From positions 28,243 through 92,242 of the forward strand of contig NZ_AWZV01000028.1 in assembly GCF_000472545.1 (NCBI RefSeq): a DNA stretch of 64,000 nt, in the 5' to 3' direction. The DNA is from Burkholderia sp. WSM2232. GTDB taxonomy: Bacteria; Pseudomonadota; Gammaproteobacteria; Burkholderiales; Burkholderiaceae. The notes beneath the pieces were generated by a model. That model searched no databases, was not told the DNA's origin, and saw only the letters and a list, made by a program, of their open reading frames with translations. Both the position numbers and the translations under genes were made by a program. Below, piece by piece: positions 34,980 to 44,459 of this stretch. The number at the start of each line of letters is the position of its first letter. The first letter of the stretch is position 1.

Positions 34980-35921
34980 TCATTTTGACCCGTCGGCCGA
35001 TGCAGAGCCGCCCGCTCGCTGTTCCTGCCACTCGGTGCGCGCCACGCGCGAGCGGGCGAAGACCGCTTCGAGCGCGGCGCCGTCGCCTGCCTCGATAGCC
35101 GCGCGCAGCCGCGCGAGCACGGCTGTGTAGGCGTCCAGCTCGTCGAGCAGCGCGGCGCGGTTGGCGACGCACACGTCGCGCCACATTTCCGGGCTCGACG
35201 CGGCAATGCGCGTGAAGTCGCGAAAGCCGCCGGCGGCAAAGGAAAACTTCAGCGCGGCATCAGGCGAATTCAGAATCTGCTCGACCAGCGCGAACGACAA
35301 CACGTGCGGCAAATGGCTGACCGATGCGAACACCCGGTCGTGCTGCTCCGGCGTCATGTCACGCACCAGCGCGCCGGTTGCCCGCCACATAGCGGCGACG
35401 CGCTCCACGCCAGGCGGCGCATTGTCGGGCAACGGGCACAGCACGACATTGCGGCCGACATACAGATCGGGCAACGCGGCCTCGACGCCGCTCGCCTCAC
35501 GGCCGGCAATCGGATGTCCCGGCACGAACTGCCCGATGCGCGCGCCGAGCGCGGCTCGCGCCGCGGCTACCACGTCGGACTTGGTGCTGCCGGCATCGGT
35601 GACGATCGTGTTCGCGTCGAGAAACGGCACGATCCGTTCGAGCAGGGGCCGAGTCTGGGCGACCGGCGCCGCGAGCAGCACGAGGTCTGCGCCGGCAAGC
35701 GCTTCGCGCAACGCGGCGTCGTCATGCAATCCCGCCGCGCTGTCGATCACGCCGAGCTCCAGCGCGCGGGCGCTCGACTCAGCCGAGCGGCCCACGCCGA
35801 TCACCGTGCGCGCCCCCTCCGCTTCGCCGCGCTCGCGCAACGCGCGCGCGAGCGATCCGCCGATCAGGCCGACACCAAATATCACCAACTTGTTAAAAGA
35901 GAACGCGGCCACGTCGGTCAC
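34980..35921 (-). CDS. tyrA: Prephenate dehydrogenase
   Basis: 313-residue NAD(P)-dependent enzyme of tyrosine synthesis. Rossmann motif FGVGLIGGSLARAL at residues 15-28; TDAGSTKSDVV and FVPGHPIAGRE are the prephenate-site motifs. The most likely start is GTG at 35921, which lies immediately after a terminator-like hairpin and has no visible ribosome site, so initiation here is unusual. No chorismate mutase domain is fused. Confidence 0.94.
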   Translation of the reverse strand: MTDVAAFSFNKLVIFGVGLIGGSLARALRERGEAEGARTVIGVGRSAESSARALELGVIDSAAGLHDDAALREALAGADLVLLAAPVAQTRPLLERIVPFLDANTIVTDAGSTKSDVVAAARAALGARIGQFVPGHPIAGREASGVEAALPDLYVGRNVVLCPLPDNAPPGVERVAAMWRATGALVRDMTPEQHDRVFASVSHLPHVLSFALVEQILNSPDAALKFSFAAGGFRDFTRIAASSPEMWRDVCVANRAALLDELDAYTAVLARLRAAIEAGDGAALEAVFARSRVARTEWQEQRAGGSASADGSK

Positions 35922-35923
35922 AC

Positions 35924-35952
35924 AAAAAGCGCGCCGTTCAGACGAGGCGCGC
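35924..35952 (-). terminator. Terminator-like hairpin between hisC and tyrA
   Basis: GCGCGCC / GGCGCGC stem (35929-35935 with 35946-35952), 10-base loop, then five T on the leftward strand ending two bases from the tyrA GTG. It may attenuate or end the hisC transcript. Confidence 0.7.
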
Positions 35953-35969
35953 GGGTCAGGATTCGCCGC

Positions 35970-37082
35970 TCAGGCGGTGGCGAGCGTTTTTTCCAGCGCG
36001 CTAATGAACGCCTCGTTTTCTTCCGGCAAGCCGATTGTCACGCGCAACCACTGCGGCAAACCGTAGTTGCCAACCGGACGCACGATGACCCCCTGCTTGA
36101 GCAACGCCAGATTCACGCGATCGCCCGCCGCATCGTCGTCACCGACGCGTACCAGCACGAAGTTGCCGTCGGACGGCACGTACTCGAGACCAAGCTTGTC
36201 GAATGCTTCTGTCAGACGGCGATAACCCTGGGCATTGAGCGCCGCGCTCTTTTCCAGGAACGCCTGGTCGTTCAGCGCGGCGATAGCCGCTGCTTGTGCG
36301 AGCGTGTTCACATTGAACGGCTGGCGCAGACGGTTCAGCAGATCGGTCAGCTCTGGCTGGGCTATTGCAAAACCAACCCGCAAACCGGCAAGGCCGAACG
36401 CCTTCGAAAACGTGCGCGACACCAGCAGATTCGGGTAACGGCGTACCCACTCGATCGAGTCGTAGCGCTTTTCTGCCGGTAAATATTCGGTGTAGGCCTC
36501 GTCCAGCACAACTGCCACGTGGCGCGGAACTTTGGCGAGAAACGCATCGAGCTTAGGACCTTCGATGAAGGTGCCGGTCGGATTATTCGGATTGGCGACG
36601 AAAATGAGTCGCGTGTCGTCCGTGATCGCCGCCAGCATCGCGTCGAGGTCGTGGCCAAACTTCACCGCCGGCACCACGATCGCGCGGGCGCCCAAGCCCT
36701 GCGTGGCAAGCGCGTAGACCGCGAACGAATACTGCGAGTAGACGATCGACTGGCCTTTCTCCACGAACGCGTGCGCCGCGATTTCGAGAATGTCGTTGCT
36801 GCCGTTGCCGAGCGTGATCCAGTCGGCCGGCACGCCGTAGCGTTCGCCCAACGCGGCCTTCAGTTCGAAGGCGTTCGCGTCCGGGTAGCGGCCCAGTTCG
36901 CTCGCGGCCTGCGCCATCGCGCGTTGCGCCGACTCGGGCATGCCGAGCGGATTTTCGTTCGACGCGAGTTTCACGATCTTTGCTTCGTCCAACCCGAACT
37001 CGCGCGCGACTTCCGAAATCGGTTTGCCGGCAATGTAAGGCGCAATGGCGCGCACGTAAGAAGGACCGAAGGACGTTGTCAT
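35970..37082 (-). CDS. hisC: Histidinol-phosphate (aromatic) aminotransferase
   Basis: 370-residue class I/II PLP aminotransferase. The PLP lysine is in VSRTFSKAFGLAGLRVGF; ASNENPLGMPESAQRAM and NPNNPTGTF are substrate and cofactor motifs. In this pheA-hisC-tyrA position it most likely serves phenylalanine and tyrosine synthesis, so a second HisC in the his operon is expected elsewhere. Confidence 0.95.
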   Translation of the reverse strand: MTTSFGPSYVRAIAPYIAGKPISEVAREFGLDEAKIVKLASNENPLGMPESAQRAMAQAASELGRYPDANAFELKAALGERYGVPADWITLGNGSNDILEIAAHAFVEKGQSIVYSQYSFAVYALATQGLGARAIVVPAVKFGHDLDAMLAAITDDTRLIFVANPNNPTGTFIEGPKLDAFLAKVPRHVAVVLDEAYTEYLPAEKRYDSIEWVRRYPNLLVSRTFSKAFGLAGLRVGFAIAQPELTDLLNRLRQPFNVNTLAQAAAIAALNDQAFLEKSAALNAQGYRRLTEAFDKLGLEYVPSDGNFVLVRVGDDDAAGDRVNLALLKQGVIVRPVGNYGLPQWLRVTIGLPEENEAFISALEKTLATA

Positions 37083-37167
37083 GAAATCTCCGAACGATTA
37101 TTAGGAAAGTCGCAGCGGGCGCGTTGGCGGTGTGCCTGGCCCGCGCTTGCCCGCGATCTGCGCACCA

Positions 37168-38250
37168 TTAGCGGGCGCGAGGATACGAGCCGAGAATCTT
37201 GAGGAATGCTGCCTTCTCACCGAGCTCGGTCAGCGCGGCCGCCACGGCGGGATCGTCGCGATGGCCTTCGACATCGATATAGAAGTAGTACTCCCATGTG
37301 CCCACGCGCGCCGGACGCGACTCAAAGCGCGTCATGGAAACGCTGTGGCGCGCGAGGGGCTCCAGCAGCTTGAACACCGCGCCAGGCTCGTTGGGCACCG
37401 ATACGATAAGCGACGTCTGATCATGACCGCTCGGGCCCGTGCGCTCTTTGCCGATCATCACGAAGCGCGTGCGGTTGTGCGGATCGTCCTGAATCAACGC
37501 GTAGGCGACCTGCAAACCGTAGTGAGTCGCCGCGCGATCTCCGGCAATGGCTGCGACGGTCGGATCCTCGGCCGCCATGCGGGCCGCTTCTGCATTGCTC
37601 GACACCGCCTGGCGCTCCAGATGCGGCGCATTCGTGGCGAGCCAGCGCTGACATTGCGCAAGCGCCTGCGCGTGCGCGCATACGCGCGTCACGCCAGTAA
37701 GGCCGCCGTTCAGCGTCAACAGATTGTGATGAATAGGCAACGCCAGTTCGCCGCCGATCGTGAGTTGCGTTTCGAGCAGCAGGTCGAGCGTACGGGACAC
37801 CGCGCCTTCAGTCGAATTCTCCACCGGTACGACGCCGAACTCGGCTGCACCGGCCTCGACCGAGCGGAATACTTCGTCGATTGACGGGCACGGCAGGCCT
37901 TCGATCGACTGACCGAAGTACTCGTGCATGGCCTGTTCGCTATACGTGCCGACCGGCCCGAGATACGCGGCCTTGATGGTCTTTTCGAGCGCACGGCTCG
38001 CGGCCATGATCTCGCGCCAGATTGCGCTGATGTGCTCGCTCGCCAGCGGCCCTTCGCTCATGTCCTGCAGGCGCGCGATGACCTGCTGTTCGCGCTCAGG
38101 CCGAAACACAGGCGCGTTGAAATGCTTCTTGACCTCGCCCACTTCAAGCGCCACCGCTGCGCGCTGGTTGAGCAGCGCGATCAGTTGCGCGTCGAGCGCG
38201 TCGATGCGTTCGCGAAGGGGTTTGAGCCGATTGTTGAGTTCGTCGTCCAT
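37168..38250 (-). CDS. pheA: Bifunctional chorismate mutase/prephenate dehydratase (P-protein)
   Basis: 360-residue fusion: chorismate mutase (about 1-90, LRERIDALDAQLIALLNQRA), prephenate dehydratase (about 95-270, AYLGPVGTYSEQAMHEYFG and the catalytic NRTRFVMIG) and an ACT domain (about 285-360) with the phenylalanine-feedback motif FESRPARVGTWEYYFYID. It begins at the ATG at 38250; upstream frame is not conserved. Confidence 0.97.
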   Translation of the reverse strand: MDDELNNRLKPLRERIDALDAQLIALLNQRAAVALEVGEVKKHFNAPVFRPEREQQVIARLQDMSEGPLASEHISAIWREIMAASRALEKTIKAAYLGPVGTYSEQAMHEYFGQSIEGLPCPSIDEVFRSVEAGAAEFGVVPVENSTEGAVSRTLDLLLETQLTIGGELALPIHHNLLTLNGGLTGVTRVCAHAQALAQCQRWLATNAPHLERQAVSSNAEAARMAAEDPTVAAIAGDRAATHYGLQVAYALIQDDPHNRTRFVMIGKERTGPSGHDQTSLIVSVPNEPGAVFKLLEPLARHSVSMTRFESRPARVGTWEYYFYIDVEGHRDDPAVAAALTELGEKAAFLKILGSYPRAR

Positions 38251-38325
38251 GCGTGAAAACAGTCCTGCCGGTAGCTGCTGCAAAAATGCTTGCTGGAAAG
38301 GATGCGCGCGCCGAATGCCGGGCAC

Positions 38326-39408
38326 TCAGGCGCTGTGCCGTTCGAATTCCTTCATGTATTCGACAAGCGCTTTGACGCCTTCGAGCGGGACGGCGTTGTA
38401 AATCGACGCCCGCATGCCGCCGACGGACTTGTGGCCCTTGAGCTGCACCATTCCCCGCGCTTTCGCGCCGGCGAGGAAATCTTCGTTGCGCGACTCGTCC
38501 GCGAGGAAAAACGGTACGTTCATCCGCGAGCGCGAGCCACGTTCGACCTTGTTCAGATAGAAGCTGCTCGAGTCGATTGCGTCGTACAACAGCTTCGACT
38601 TTTCGAGATTGCGCGCTTCCATCGCGGCGAGGCCGCCCTGCTTCTTCAACCACTTGAACACGAGCCCCGCAATGTAGATTGCATACGTGGGCGGCGTGTT
38701 GTACATCGAATTGTTTTCGGCGACCGTTTTCCATTCGAACGCCGACGGGCAGATGCGCAGCGCCCGGTCCAGCATGTCCTCGCGCACGATCACCACGGTC
38801 ACGCCGGCCATGCCGATGTTTTTCTGCGCGCCGCCGAACAGCACGCCGTATTTGGCGATGTCCATGGGACGCGAGAGGATATGCGACGACGCGTCCGCGA
38901 CGAGCGGAATATTGCCGAGGTCGGGAATTTCGAACGTCTCCACGCCGTGGATGGTCTCGTTCGTGCACAGGTGCACGTAAGCAGGATCGTCCGACAATTG
39001 CCACTCGGAGAAGGCCGGCGCGCGCGTGAAGCCGTCAGCCGTCTGGCCGCTCGCGGCGAGATGGACGGTGCCGTACTTCTGCGCTTCCTTGAACGACTTT
39101 TGCGACCACGATCCGGTAATCACAAAGTCGGCGCGCGGTTTTGCGCCGAGCAGATTCATCGGCACGATCGCGTTTTCGCCGAGACCGCCGCCTTGCAGGA
39201 ACAGGATCCGGTGGCTCGCCGGGACCGCCAGCAATTCGCGCAGATCGACGAGCGCTTCCTCGTGGATCGACATGAATTCTTTCCCGCGATGGCTCATTTC
39301 CATCACGCTCATGCCGCTGCCTTGCCAGTCGAGCATCTCGGCTGCTGCCTGACGCAGCACTTCTTCGGGCATGGCCGCGGGGCCGGCGGAGAAATTAAAG
39401 ACGCGCAT
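38326..39408 (-). CDS. serC: Phosphoserine aminotransferase
   Basis: 360-residue class V PLP aminotransferase of serine (and pyridoxal) synthesis. MRVFNFSAGPAAMPEEVL at the start and the PLP lysine in LFGGAQKNIGMAGVTVVIVR. First gene of serC-pheA-hisC-tyrA-aroA-cmk-rpsA-ihfB. A promoter should lie in the spacer upstream. Confidence 0.97.
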   Translation of the reverse strand: MRVFNFSAGPAAMPEEVLRQAAAEMLDWQGSGMSVMEMSHRGKEFMSIHEEALVDLRELLAVPASHRILFLQGGGLGENAIVPMNLLGAKPRADFVITGSWSQKSFKEAQKYGTVHLAASGQTADGFTRAPAFSEWQLSDDPAYVHLCTNETIHGVETFEIPDLGNIPLVADASSHILSRPMDIAKYGVLFGGAQKNIGMAGVTVVIVREDMLDRALRICPSAFEWKTVAENNSMYNTPPTYAIYIAGLVFKWLKKQGGLAAMEARNLEKSKLLYDAIDSSSFYLNKVERGSRSRMNVPFFLADESRNEDFLAGAKARGMVQLKGHKSVGGMRASIYNAVPLEGVKALVEYMKEFERHSA

Positions 39409-39627
39409 CGTGAGATCCTGAAAGCGGCGCGAACCCGAAAAGATCGCGCATGAGTCGGCGAATAGGTGAGTCAGCGGATGGTGAGTCCGTGGATGGCCGC
39501 CGTGGAACAGACTACCGGAAAGCGGCTATGTCTGAGCGGATGCGAACGCCCACCCAAGGCAGTTGGCCAACCAGGCCACAACGGCATTAGCCATTGACCG
39601 CATGGACCCATCGACCATTTCGCGCCG
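39409..39627. other. Spacer upstream of serC
   Basis: Together with the terminator at 39628-39668 and the following bases this makes a 357-base gap without genes. Apart from the terminator I see no gene or repeat; it presumably carries the serC promoter. Confidence 0.45.
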
Positions 39628-39668
39628 AAAAAACAATGGCCGTTCGCGCATACGCGCAAACGGCCATT
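39628..39668 (-). terminator. Terminator of the DUF2059 gene
   Basis: Inverted repeat AATGGCCGTT / AACGGCCATT (39635-39644 with 39659-39668), partly extended by GCGC pairs inside, followed on the leftward strand by six T. Confidence 0.85.
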
Positions 39669-39765
39669 ATCGCATTGTCCCCGCTAACCCGCCAAACGCG
39701 GCCGCCCTGAAACCGGACAGCCGCGCGGCGCGCCAGCGCGGTTCTGCGCGGCTTTCGCCTAAGAC

Positions 39766-40371
39766 TTACTTGGCAGCCGGCTTGACCGAAGCAACTTCCT
39801 TGTCAGCCTGGTCACGCGTCGCCTTGATCGATTGCGGCATGTACTTCTGCATCAAGCCGTTGACGACGTCGCGGCCAACCTGGTCTTGAACCTGGATGAA
39901 CTTGCGGCCCGTCGGGCTCTTGTAGAACGTGGTCAGATCTTTAATTTCCGACGTGCTGTAGTACTTTGCATAAGCATCGTACTGAGCTTGCATTGCGTCC
40001 TGGCGGAAGCTGTCCGTCGCGAAGACCTGGCCTGCGCCGTCAACCAGCTTCGGCACTGCGTTCTTTTGCAGCGTCGGGACGGAAGCCTGCTTCTGCTTGT
40101 CCGTCATCGTCTTGTTCTCGCTCAGCGCGTCCGAGAGGATAGCCGGGACGAGCTGCTTCGCTTGCATTTGCGCGCTGTTACCGATCGCGCCGACGAGCTT
40201 CTGCGCGTCGATTGCGTCCAGCAGGTCCTTGATTGCAGCCTGCTTGGCCGGATCAACCGGTGCTGCGGCAGCAGCCGGCGCCGACGGAGCCTGGCTCTGA
40301 AGCGCTTGAGCCATTGCAAACGTCGGCACGAGGGCAGCCAGCAATGCCAGTTGTTTGAATCGTTTCTGCAT
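39766..40371 (-). CDS. Exported DUF2059 domain protein
   Basis: 201-residue protein: signal peptide (QKRFKQLALLAALVPTFAMA, cleavage after AMA-Q), an Ala/Pro linker, then a DUF2059 region (about 95-165) with AMQAQYDAYAKYYSTSEIKDLTTFYKSPTGRKF. The second of two adjacent ATGs (40371) has GGAG at proper distance, so I start there. Function of the family is unknown; it stands between gyrA and serC in this lineage and has its own terminator. Confidence 0.9.
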   Translation of the reverse strand: MQKRFKQLALLAALVPTFAMAQALQSQAPSAPAAAAAPVDPAKQAAIKDLLDAIDAQKLVGAIGNSAQMQAKQLVPAILSDALSENKTMTDKQKQASVPTLQKNAVPKLVDGAGQVFATDSFRQDAMQAQYDAYAKYYSTSEIKDLTTFYKSPTGRKFIQVQDQVGRDVVNGLMQKYMPQSIKATRDQADKEVASVKPAAK

Positions 40372-40493
40372 CATTACTCCCTAATAGAAATTAACTTGAA
40401 CTGCGAGCCGCGCGGGAAGCGTGTCGGCCGGACACGCTATTGTTTCCTGCGCGGCTTTCAACCGGCTAACGAATGCGCAAGCCGCGACGCAGG

Positions 40494-43130
40494 TCAGGCC
40501 GCACCGCCGTCTTCGCCGCCGATGTTGCCGTCGGCGGGACCCTCGGCGTCGCCTTCGACATCGCCTTCCGCTTCAGCTTCGGCAACCTGTTGCAGACCTG
40601 AAAGCTTGGTCCCTTCATCAAGGCTGATGAGTGTAACACCTTGAGTTGCACGGCCCATTTCTCGAATTTCCGACACGCGCGTACGAATCAGCACGCCCGT
40701 GGTCGTGATCAGCATGATCTGCGCTTCCTGGTCGACCAGCGTCGCGGCGACAACCCGGCCGTTACGCTCCGACGTCTGGATCGCGATCATGCCCTTCGTG
40801 CCGCGGCCGTGACGGGTGTACTCTGTGATCGGCGTGCGCTTGCCGAAGCCGTTTTCCGTGGCGGTGAGCACCGACTGCTGCTCGTCGCCCGCGACCAGCA
40901 GCGCAATCACGTTCTGGCCGTCTTCGAGCTGCATGCCGCGCACGCCGCGCGCCTCGCGGCCCATCGGCCGCACGTCGTTCTCGTCGAAGCGGACCGCCTT
41001 GCCCGAATCGGAGAACAGCATGACGTCGTGCTGACCGTCAGTAATGGCGGCGCCGATCAGGTAATCGCCGTCATCCAGACCGACCGCAATAATACCCTTG
41101 CGCAACGGCCGGCTGAAGGCTTCCAGCGGCGTCTTCTTTACCGTTCCTAACGCAGTTGCCATGAACACGAACTTGTCTGCGGAAAATTCCTTGACCGGCA
41201 GCACCACCGTGATCTTTTCGCCTTCCTGCAGCGGGAACATATTGACGATCGGACGGCCGCGCGAGTTGCGCGAGCCCTGCGGCACCTCGTAGACCTTGAC
41301 CCAATAGACGCGACCGCGGTTGGAGAAGCACAGAATGTGGTCGTGCGTATTGGCGATGAAGAGCGTGTCGATCCAGTCGTCTTCCTTCATGGAAGTCGCC
41401 TGTTTGCCGCGACCGCCGCGCTTTTGCGCGCGATATTCCGACAACGGCTGTGATTTCACGTAACCCGCGTGCGACATGGTCACGACCATCTCTTGCGGCG
41501 TGATCAGGTCTTCGGTGTTCAGCTCGGTGGCGTTCAGCTCGATCTTCGAGCGGCGCGCGTCGCCGAATTCGGCCTTGATCGACGTGAGTTCGTCGACGAT
41601 GATCGCCGTAATGCGCTCCGGACGAGCGAGAATGTCCAACAGGTCGGCAATCTGCGCCATCACGTCGCGGTACTCGCCGATAATCTTGTCCTGCTCAAGG
41701 CCGGTCAGGCGTTGCAGACGCATCTGCAGAATTTCTTGAGCCTGAGTGTCGGACAAGCGGTAAAGGCCGTCCGCCTGCATGCCGAAGGATGGATTCAATC
41801 CGTCGGGGCGGTAAGCCTCGCGACCGCCCGCCGACGCATTCTCCGCCTCGGCACGCGACAACATTTCGCGCACCAGCGACGAATCCCACGGACGCGCCAT
41901 CAATTCCTGCTTGGCGATAGGCGGAGTCGGCGCAGCCTTGATGATGGCGATGAACTCGTCGATGTTGGCGAGCGCAACCGCCAGACCTTCGAGCACGTGG
42001 CCGCGTTCGCGCGCCTTGCGCAGTTCGTATACAGTGCGCCGCGTCAGCACTTCCCGCCGATGCGACAGGAAGCACGACAACATCTCCTTCAGGTTCAGCA
42101 GCTTCGGCTGGCCGTCGACGAGCGCGACCATGTTCATGCCGAACGTGTCCTGGAGCTGGGTCGCCTTGTACAGATTATTAAGAACGACCTCCGGCACTTC
42201 GCCGCGCTTGAGCTCGATCACGACTCGCATGCCGCTCTTGTCGGACTCGTCGCGGATGTCGGAAATGCCTTCGAGCTTTTTCTCGTTGACCAGCTCGGCA
42301 ATGCGCTCGAGCAGCGAGCGCTTGTTCACCTGGTACGGCAGTTCGTCGACGATGATCGCCATGCGCTGGCCGCGGTCGATCTCTTCGAAGTGCGTGAGCG
42401 CCCGCATCACCACACGGCCGCGGCCGGTGCGGTAACCGTCGCGCACGCCGGCCACGCCGTAGATGATGCCGGCGGTCGGGAAATCGGGTGCCGGGACGAT
42501 ATCGATCAGGTCGTCGATCGAGGCTTCCGGATTCTTGAGCAGGTGCTGGCAGGCGTCGACAACCTCGTTCAGGTTATGCGGCGGAATGTTGGTCGCCATA
42601 CCGACCGCAATGCCGGACGAGCCATTGATCAGCAGATTGGGAATGCGCGCCGGCAGAATGGCCGGCTCGTTCTCGCTGCCGTCGTAATTCGGCGTGAAGT
42701 CGACCGTTTCCTTGTCGATGTCGGCGAGCAGTTCATGGCCGATCTTCGCCATGCGGATTTCGGTGTAACGCATGGCCGCGGCGTTATCGCCGTCGACCGA
42801 ACCGAAATTGCCCTGGCCATCCACGAGCATGTAGCGCAGCGAAAAGTCCTGCGCCATCCGGACGATGGTGTCGTATACAGCCGTGTCGCCGTGCGGGTGG
42901 TACTTACCGATGACGTCGCCGACGATACGCGCCGACTTCTTGTACGCGCGGTTCCAGTCGTTGTTCAGCTCGTGCATCGCATATAGCACGCGCCGGTGCA
43001 CCGGCTTCAGGCCATCGCGAACATCGGGAAGCGCACGCCCTACGATCACGCTCATCGCGTAATCGAGATACGAACGGCGCATTTCCTCCTCGAGGGAGAT
43101 TGGCAGAGTCTCTTTGGCGAATTGATCCAT
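40494..43130 (-). CDS. gyrA: DNA gyrase subunit A
   Basis: 878-residue type II topoisomerase subunit. MDQFAKETLPISLEEEMRRSYLDYAMSVI, the quinolone-determining region with GKYHPHGDTAVYDTIVRMAQ, catalytic tyrosine in AAAMRYTEIR, and the GyrA box QKRGGRGK that permits negative supercoiling. Position 83 equivalent is Thr followed by AVYD, as in wild-type Burkholderia. The tail after the beta-pinwheel is very acidic (repeated EGD/EAE). Start ATG at 43130. Confidence 0.97.
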   Translation of the reverse strand: MDQFAKETLPISLEEEMRRSYLDYAMSVIVGRALPDVRDGLKPVHRRVLYAMHELNNDWNRAYKKSARIVGDVIGKYHPHGDTAVYDTIVRMAQDFSLRYMLVDGQGNFGSVDGDNAAAMRYTEIRMAKIGHELLADIDKETVDFTPNYDGSENEPAILPARIPNLLINGSSGIAVGMATNIPPHNLNEVVDACQHLLKNPEASIDDLIDIVPAPDFPTAGIIYGVAGVRDGYRTGRGRVVMRALTHFEEIDRGQRMAIIVDELPYQVNKRSLLERIAELVNEKKLEGISDIRDESDKSGMRVVIELKRGEVPEVVLNNLYKATQLQDTFGMNMVALVDGQPKLLNLKEMLSCFLSHRREVLTRRTVYELRKARERGHVLEGLAVALANIDEFIAIIKAAPTPPIAKQELMARPWDSSLVREMLSRAEAENASAGGREAYRPDGLNPSFGMQADGLYRLSDTQAQEILQMRLQRLTGLEQDKIIGEYRDVMAQIADLLDILARPERITAIIVDELTSIKAEFGDARRSKIELNATELNTEDLITPQEMVVTMSHAGYVKSQPLSEYRAQKRGGRGKQATSMKEDDWIDTLFIANTHDHILCFSNRGRVYWVKVYEVPQGSRNSRGRPIVNMFPLQEGEKITVVLPVKEFSADKFVFMATALGTVKKTPLEAFSRPLRKGIIAVGLDDGDYLIGAAITDGQHDVMLFSDSGKAVRFDENDVRPMGREARGVRGMQLEDGQNVIALLVAGDEQQSVLTATENGFGKRTPITEYTRHGRGTKGMIAIQTSERNGRVVAATLVDQEAQIMLITTTGVLIRTRVSEIREMGRATQGVTLISLDEGTKLSGLQQVAEAEAEGDVEGDAEGPADGNIGGEDGGAA

Positions 43131-43608
43131 TATCCCGTATCTTTTACGTGCGAAGGCGGTGAGAACCCGGCACCTTCGCGTAAGCATTGCAGGCGCAACG
43201 CATCACGCGATTCTAACATGCCGCCAATCCCGCCCCGGCGGCGGGACGTATACCTATTAGCAGCACCAGGCGAAAAAGTTCCGTGAACGCATGATTTTGG
43301 GGCGGGTCAGGCTCGATTCGTGCGTAGGGCAATTCGCCGCTCAGCCATGACTGGCGGGACACTCCGGGCGATTGTTCTGTTGCGCATGCACCACAATTGG
43401 AAGGCGATTTGATCGGGGGCGGATTTTTTTATCGTCGGAAGGGAACGATATGGCAAAATGCCAACGCACAAAGAGTCAGACACTGCTCGAAGTCTAGACA
43501 CAGCGTTTTTTGTTCCGCACCAATGTTATACTTCGAGCAATGTATGACTTGTCTTCGTCAACAGGCTCGCAGTAAACCTGCGGTAATCTCAATTTCGAGA
43601 GGAGAAAT
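43131..43608. other. gyrA-ompA divergent intergenic region
   Basis: 478 bases without a gene. Close to gyrA there is an inverted repeat GCGAAGG...CCTTCGC in its leader. Near ompA an extended -10 element TGTTATACT (43524-43532) lies about 77 bases upstream of the start and gives a long leader. No clear -35 box accompanies it. Confidence 0.5.
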
Positions 43609-44256
43609 ATGAATAAACTTTCAAAGCTCGCGTTCATTGCAGCTACCGCGGTTATGGCTGCATCCGCCATGGCACAGTCGGTGCCGGCGTCGCGACAAGC
43701 TACCAATGACAACTGGGTGAATGGTACTGGCGAATACGTGTGGATGAACGGCACGAACGAGCTTTGCTGGCGCGATGCATTCTGGACGCCGGCAACGGCT
43801 AACGCCAAGTGCGACGGCGCACTGGTCGCCCAGGCTCCGACGCCGCCGGCTCCGGTCGCACCGGCACCGGCCATCACCAGCCAGAAGATCACTTACCAGG
43901 CTGACGCACTGTTCGACTTCGACAAGGCTATCCTGAAGCCGGCCGGCAAGGAAAAGCTGGACGACCTGGCATCGAAGATTCAAGGCCTGAACCTCGAAGT
44001 CGTCGTGGCAACGGGTTACACGGACCGCATCGGTTCGGACAAGTACAACGACCGTCTGTCGCTGCGTCGCGCTCAAGCTGTGAAGGCTTATCTGGTCAGC
44101 AAGGGCATCGAATCCAACCGTATCTACACGGAAGGCAAGGGCAAGCGTAACCCGGTTACGACCGGCTGCAACCAGAAGAACCGCAAGCAACTGATCGCCT
44201 GCCTCGCACCGGATCGTCGCGTGGAAGTCGAAGTTGTCGGTACTTCGAAGCAGTAA
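43609..44256 (+). CDS. OmpA family outer membrane protein (short, no 8-strand barrel)
   Basis: 215-residue protein. Signal peptide MNKLSKLAFIAATAVMAASAMA (1-22), a short Trp/Cys-containing N-terminal segment (about 23-75, WVNGTGEYVWMNGTNELCW), a Pro/Ala hinge (APTPPAPVAPAPA), and a C-terminal OmpA peptidoglycan-binding domain (ADALFDFDKAILKPAGKEKL, later GYTDRIGSDKYNDRLSLRRA and DRRVEVEV). The domain contains two extra Cys (TGCNQKNRKQLIACL) typical of Bordetella/Burkholderia OmpA. It lacks the N-terminal eight-strand barrel. Strong GAGAGGAG ribosome site; likely highly expressed. Confidence 0.93.
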   Translation: MNKLSKLAFIAATAVMAASAMAQSVPASRQATNDNWVNGTGEYVWMNGTNELCWRDAFWTPATANAKCDGALVAQAPTPPAPVAPAPAITSQKITYQADALFDFDKAILKPAGKEKLDDLASKIQGLNLEVVVATGYTDRIGSDKYNDRLSLRRAQAVKAYLVSKGIESNRIYTEGKGKRNPVTTGCNQKNRKQLIACLAPDRRVEVEVVGTSKQ

Positions 44257-44277
44257 GCTGCAAAACACGTAGTATCA

Positions 44278-44304
44278 AAGCCCCGCTTCGGCGGGGCTTT
44301 TTTA
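44278..44304 (+). terminator. Terminator of the ompA-like gene
   Basis: AAGCCCCGC-TTCG-GCGGGGCTT hairpin with stable TTCG tetraloop followed by a T run. Confidence 0.95.
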
Positions 44305-44459
44305 TTGCCGTGAGTGTTTGATTGCCGGCAGGCCGCGCCGCCAGTCACGTCAGGCGGTGGCCATCTTGCGGCGGCATTTTGCCGCCCCGCGCCCTCGCCT
44401 ATATACTCCGGGTTTATCCTCGAGCGCCCGCTCACCGCTCTCATCGAGGCAGCTTCGCC

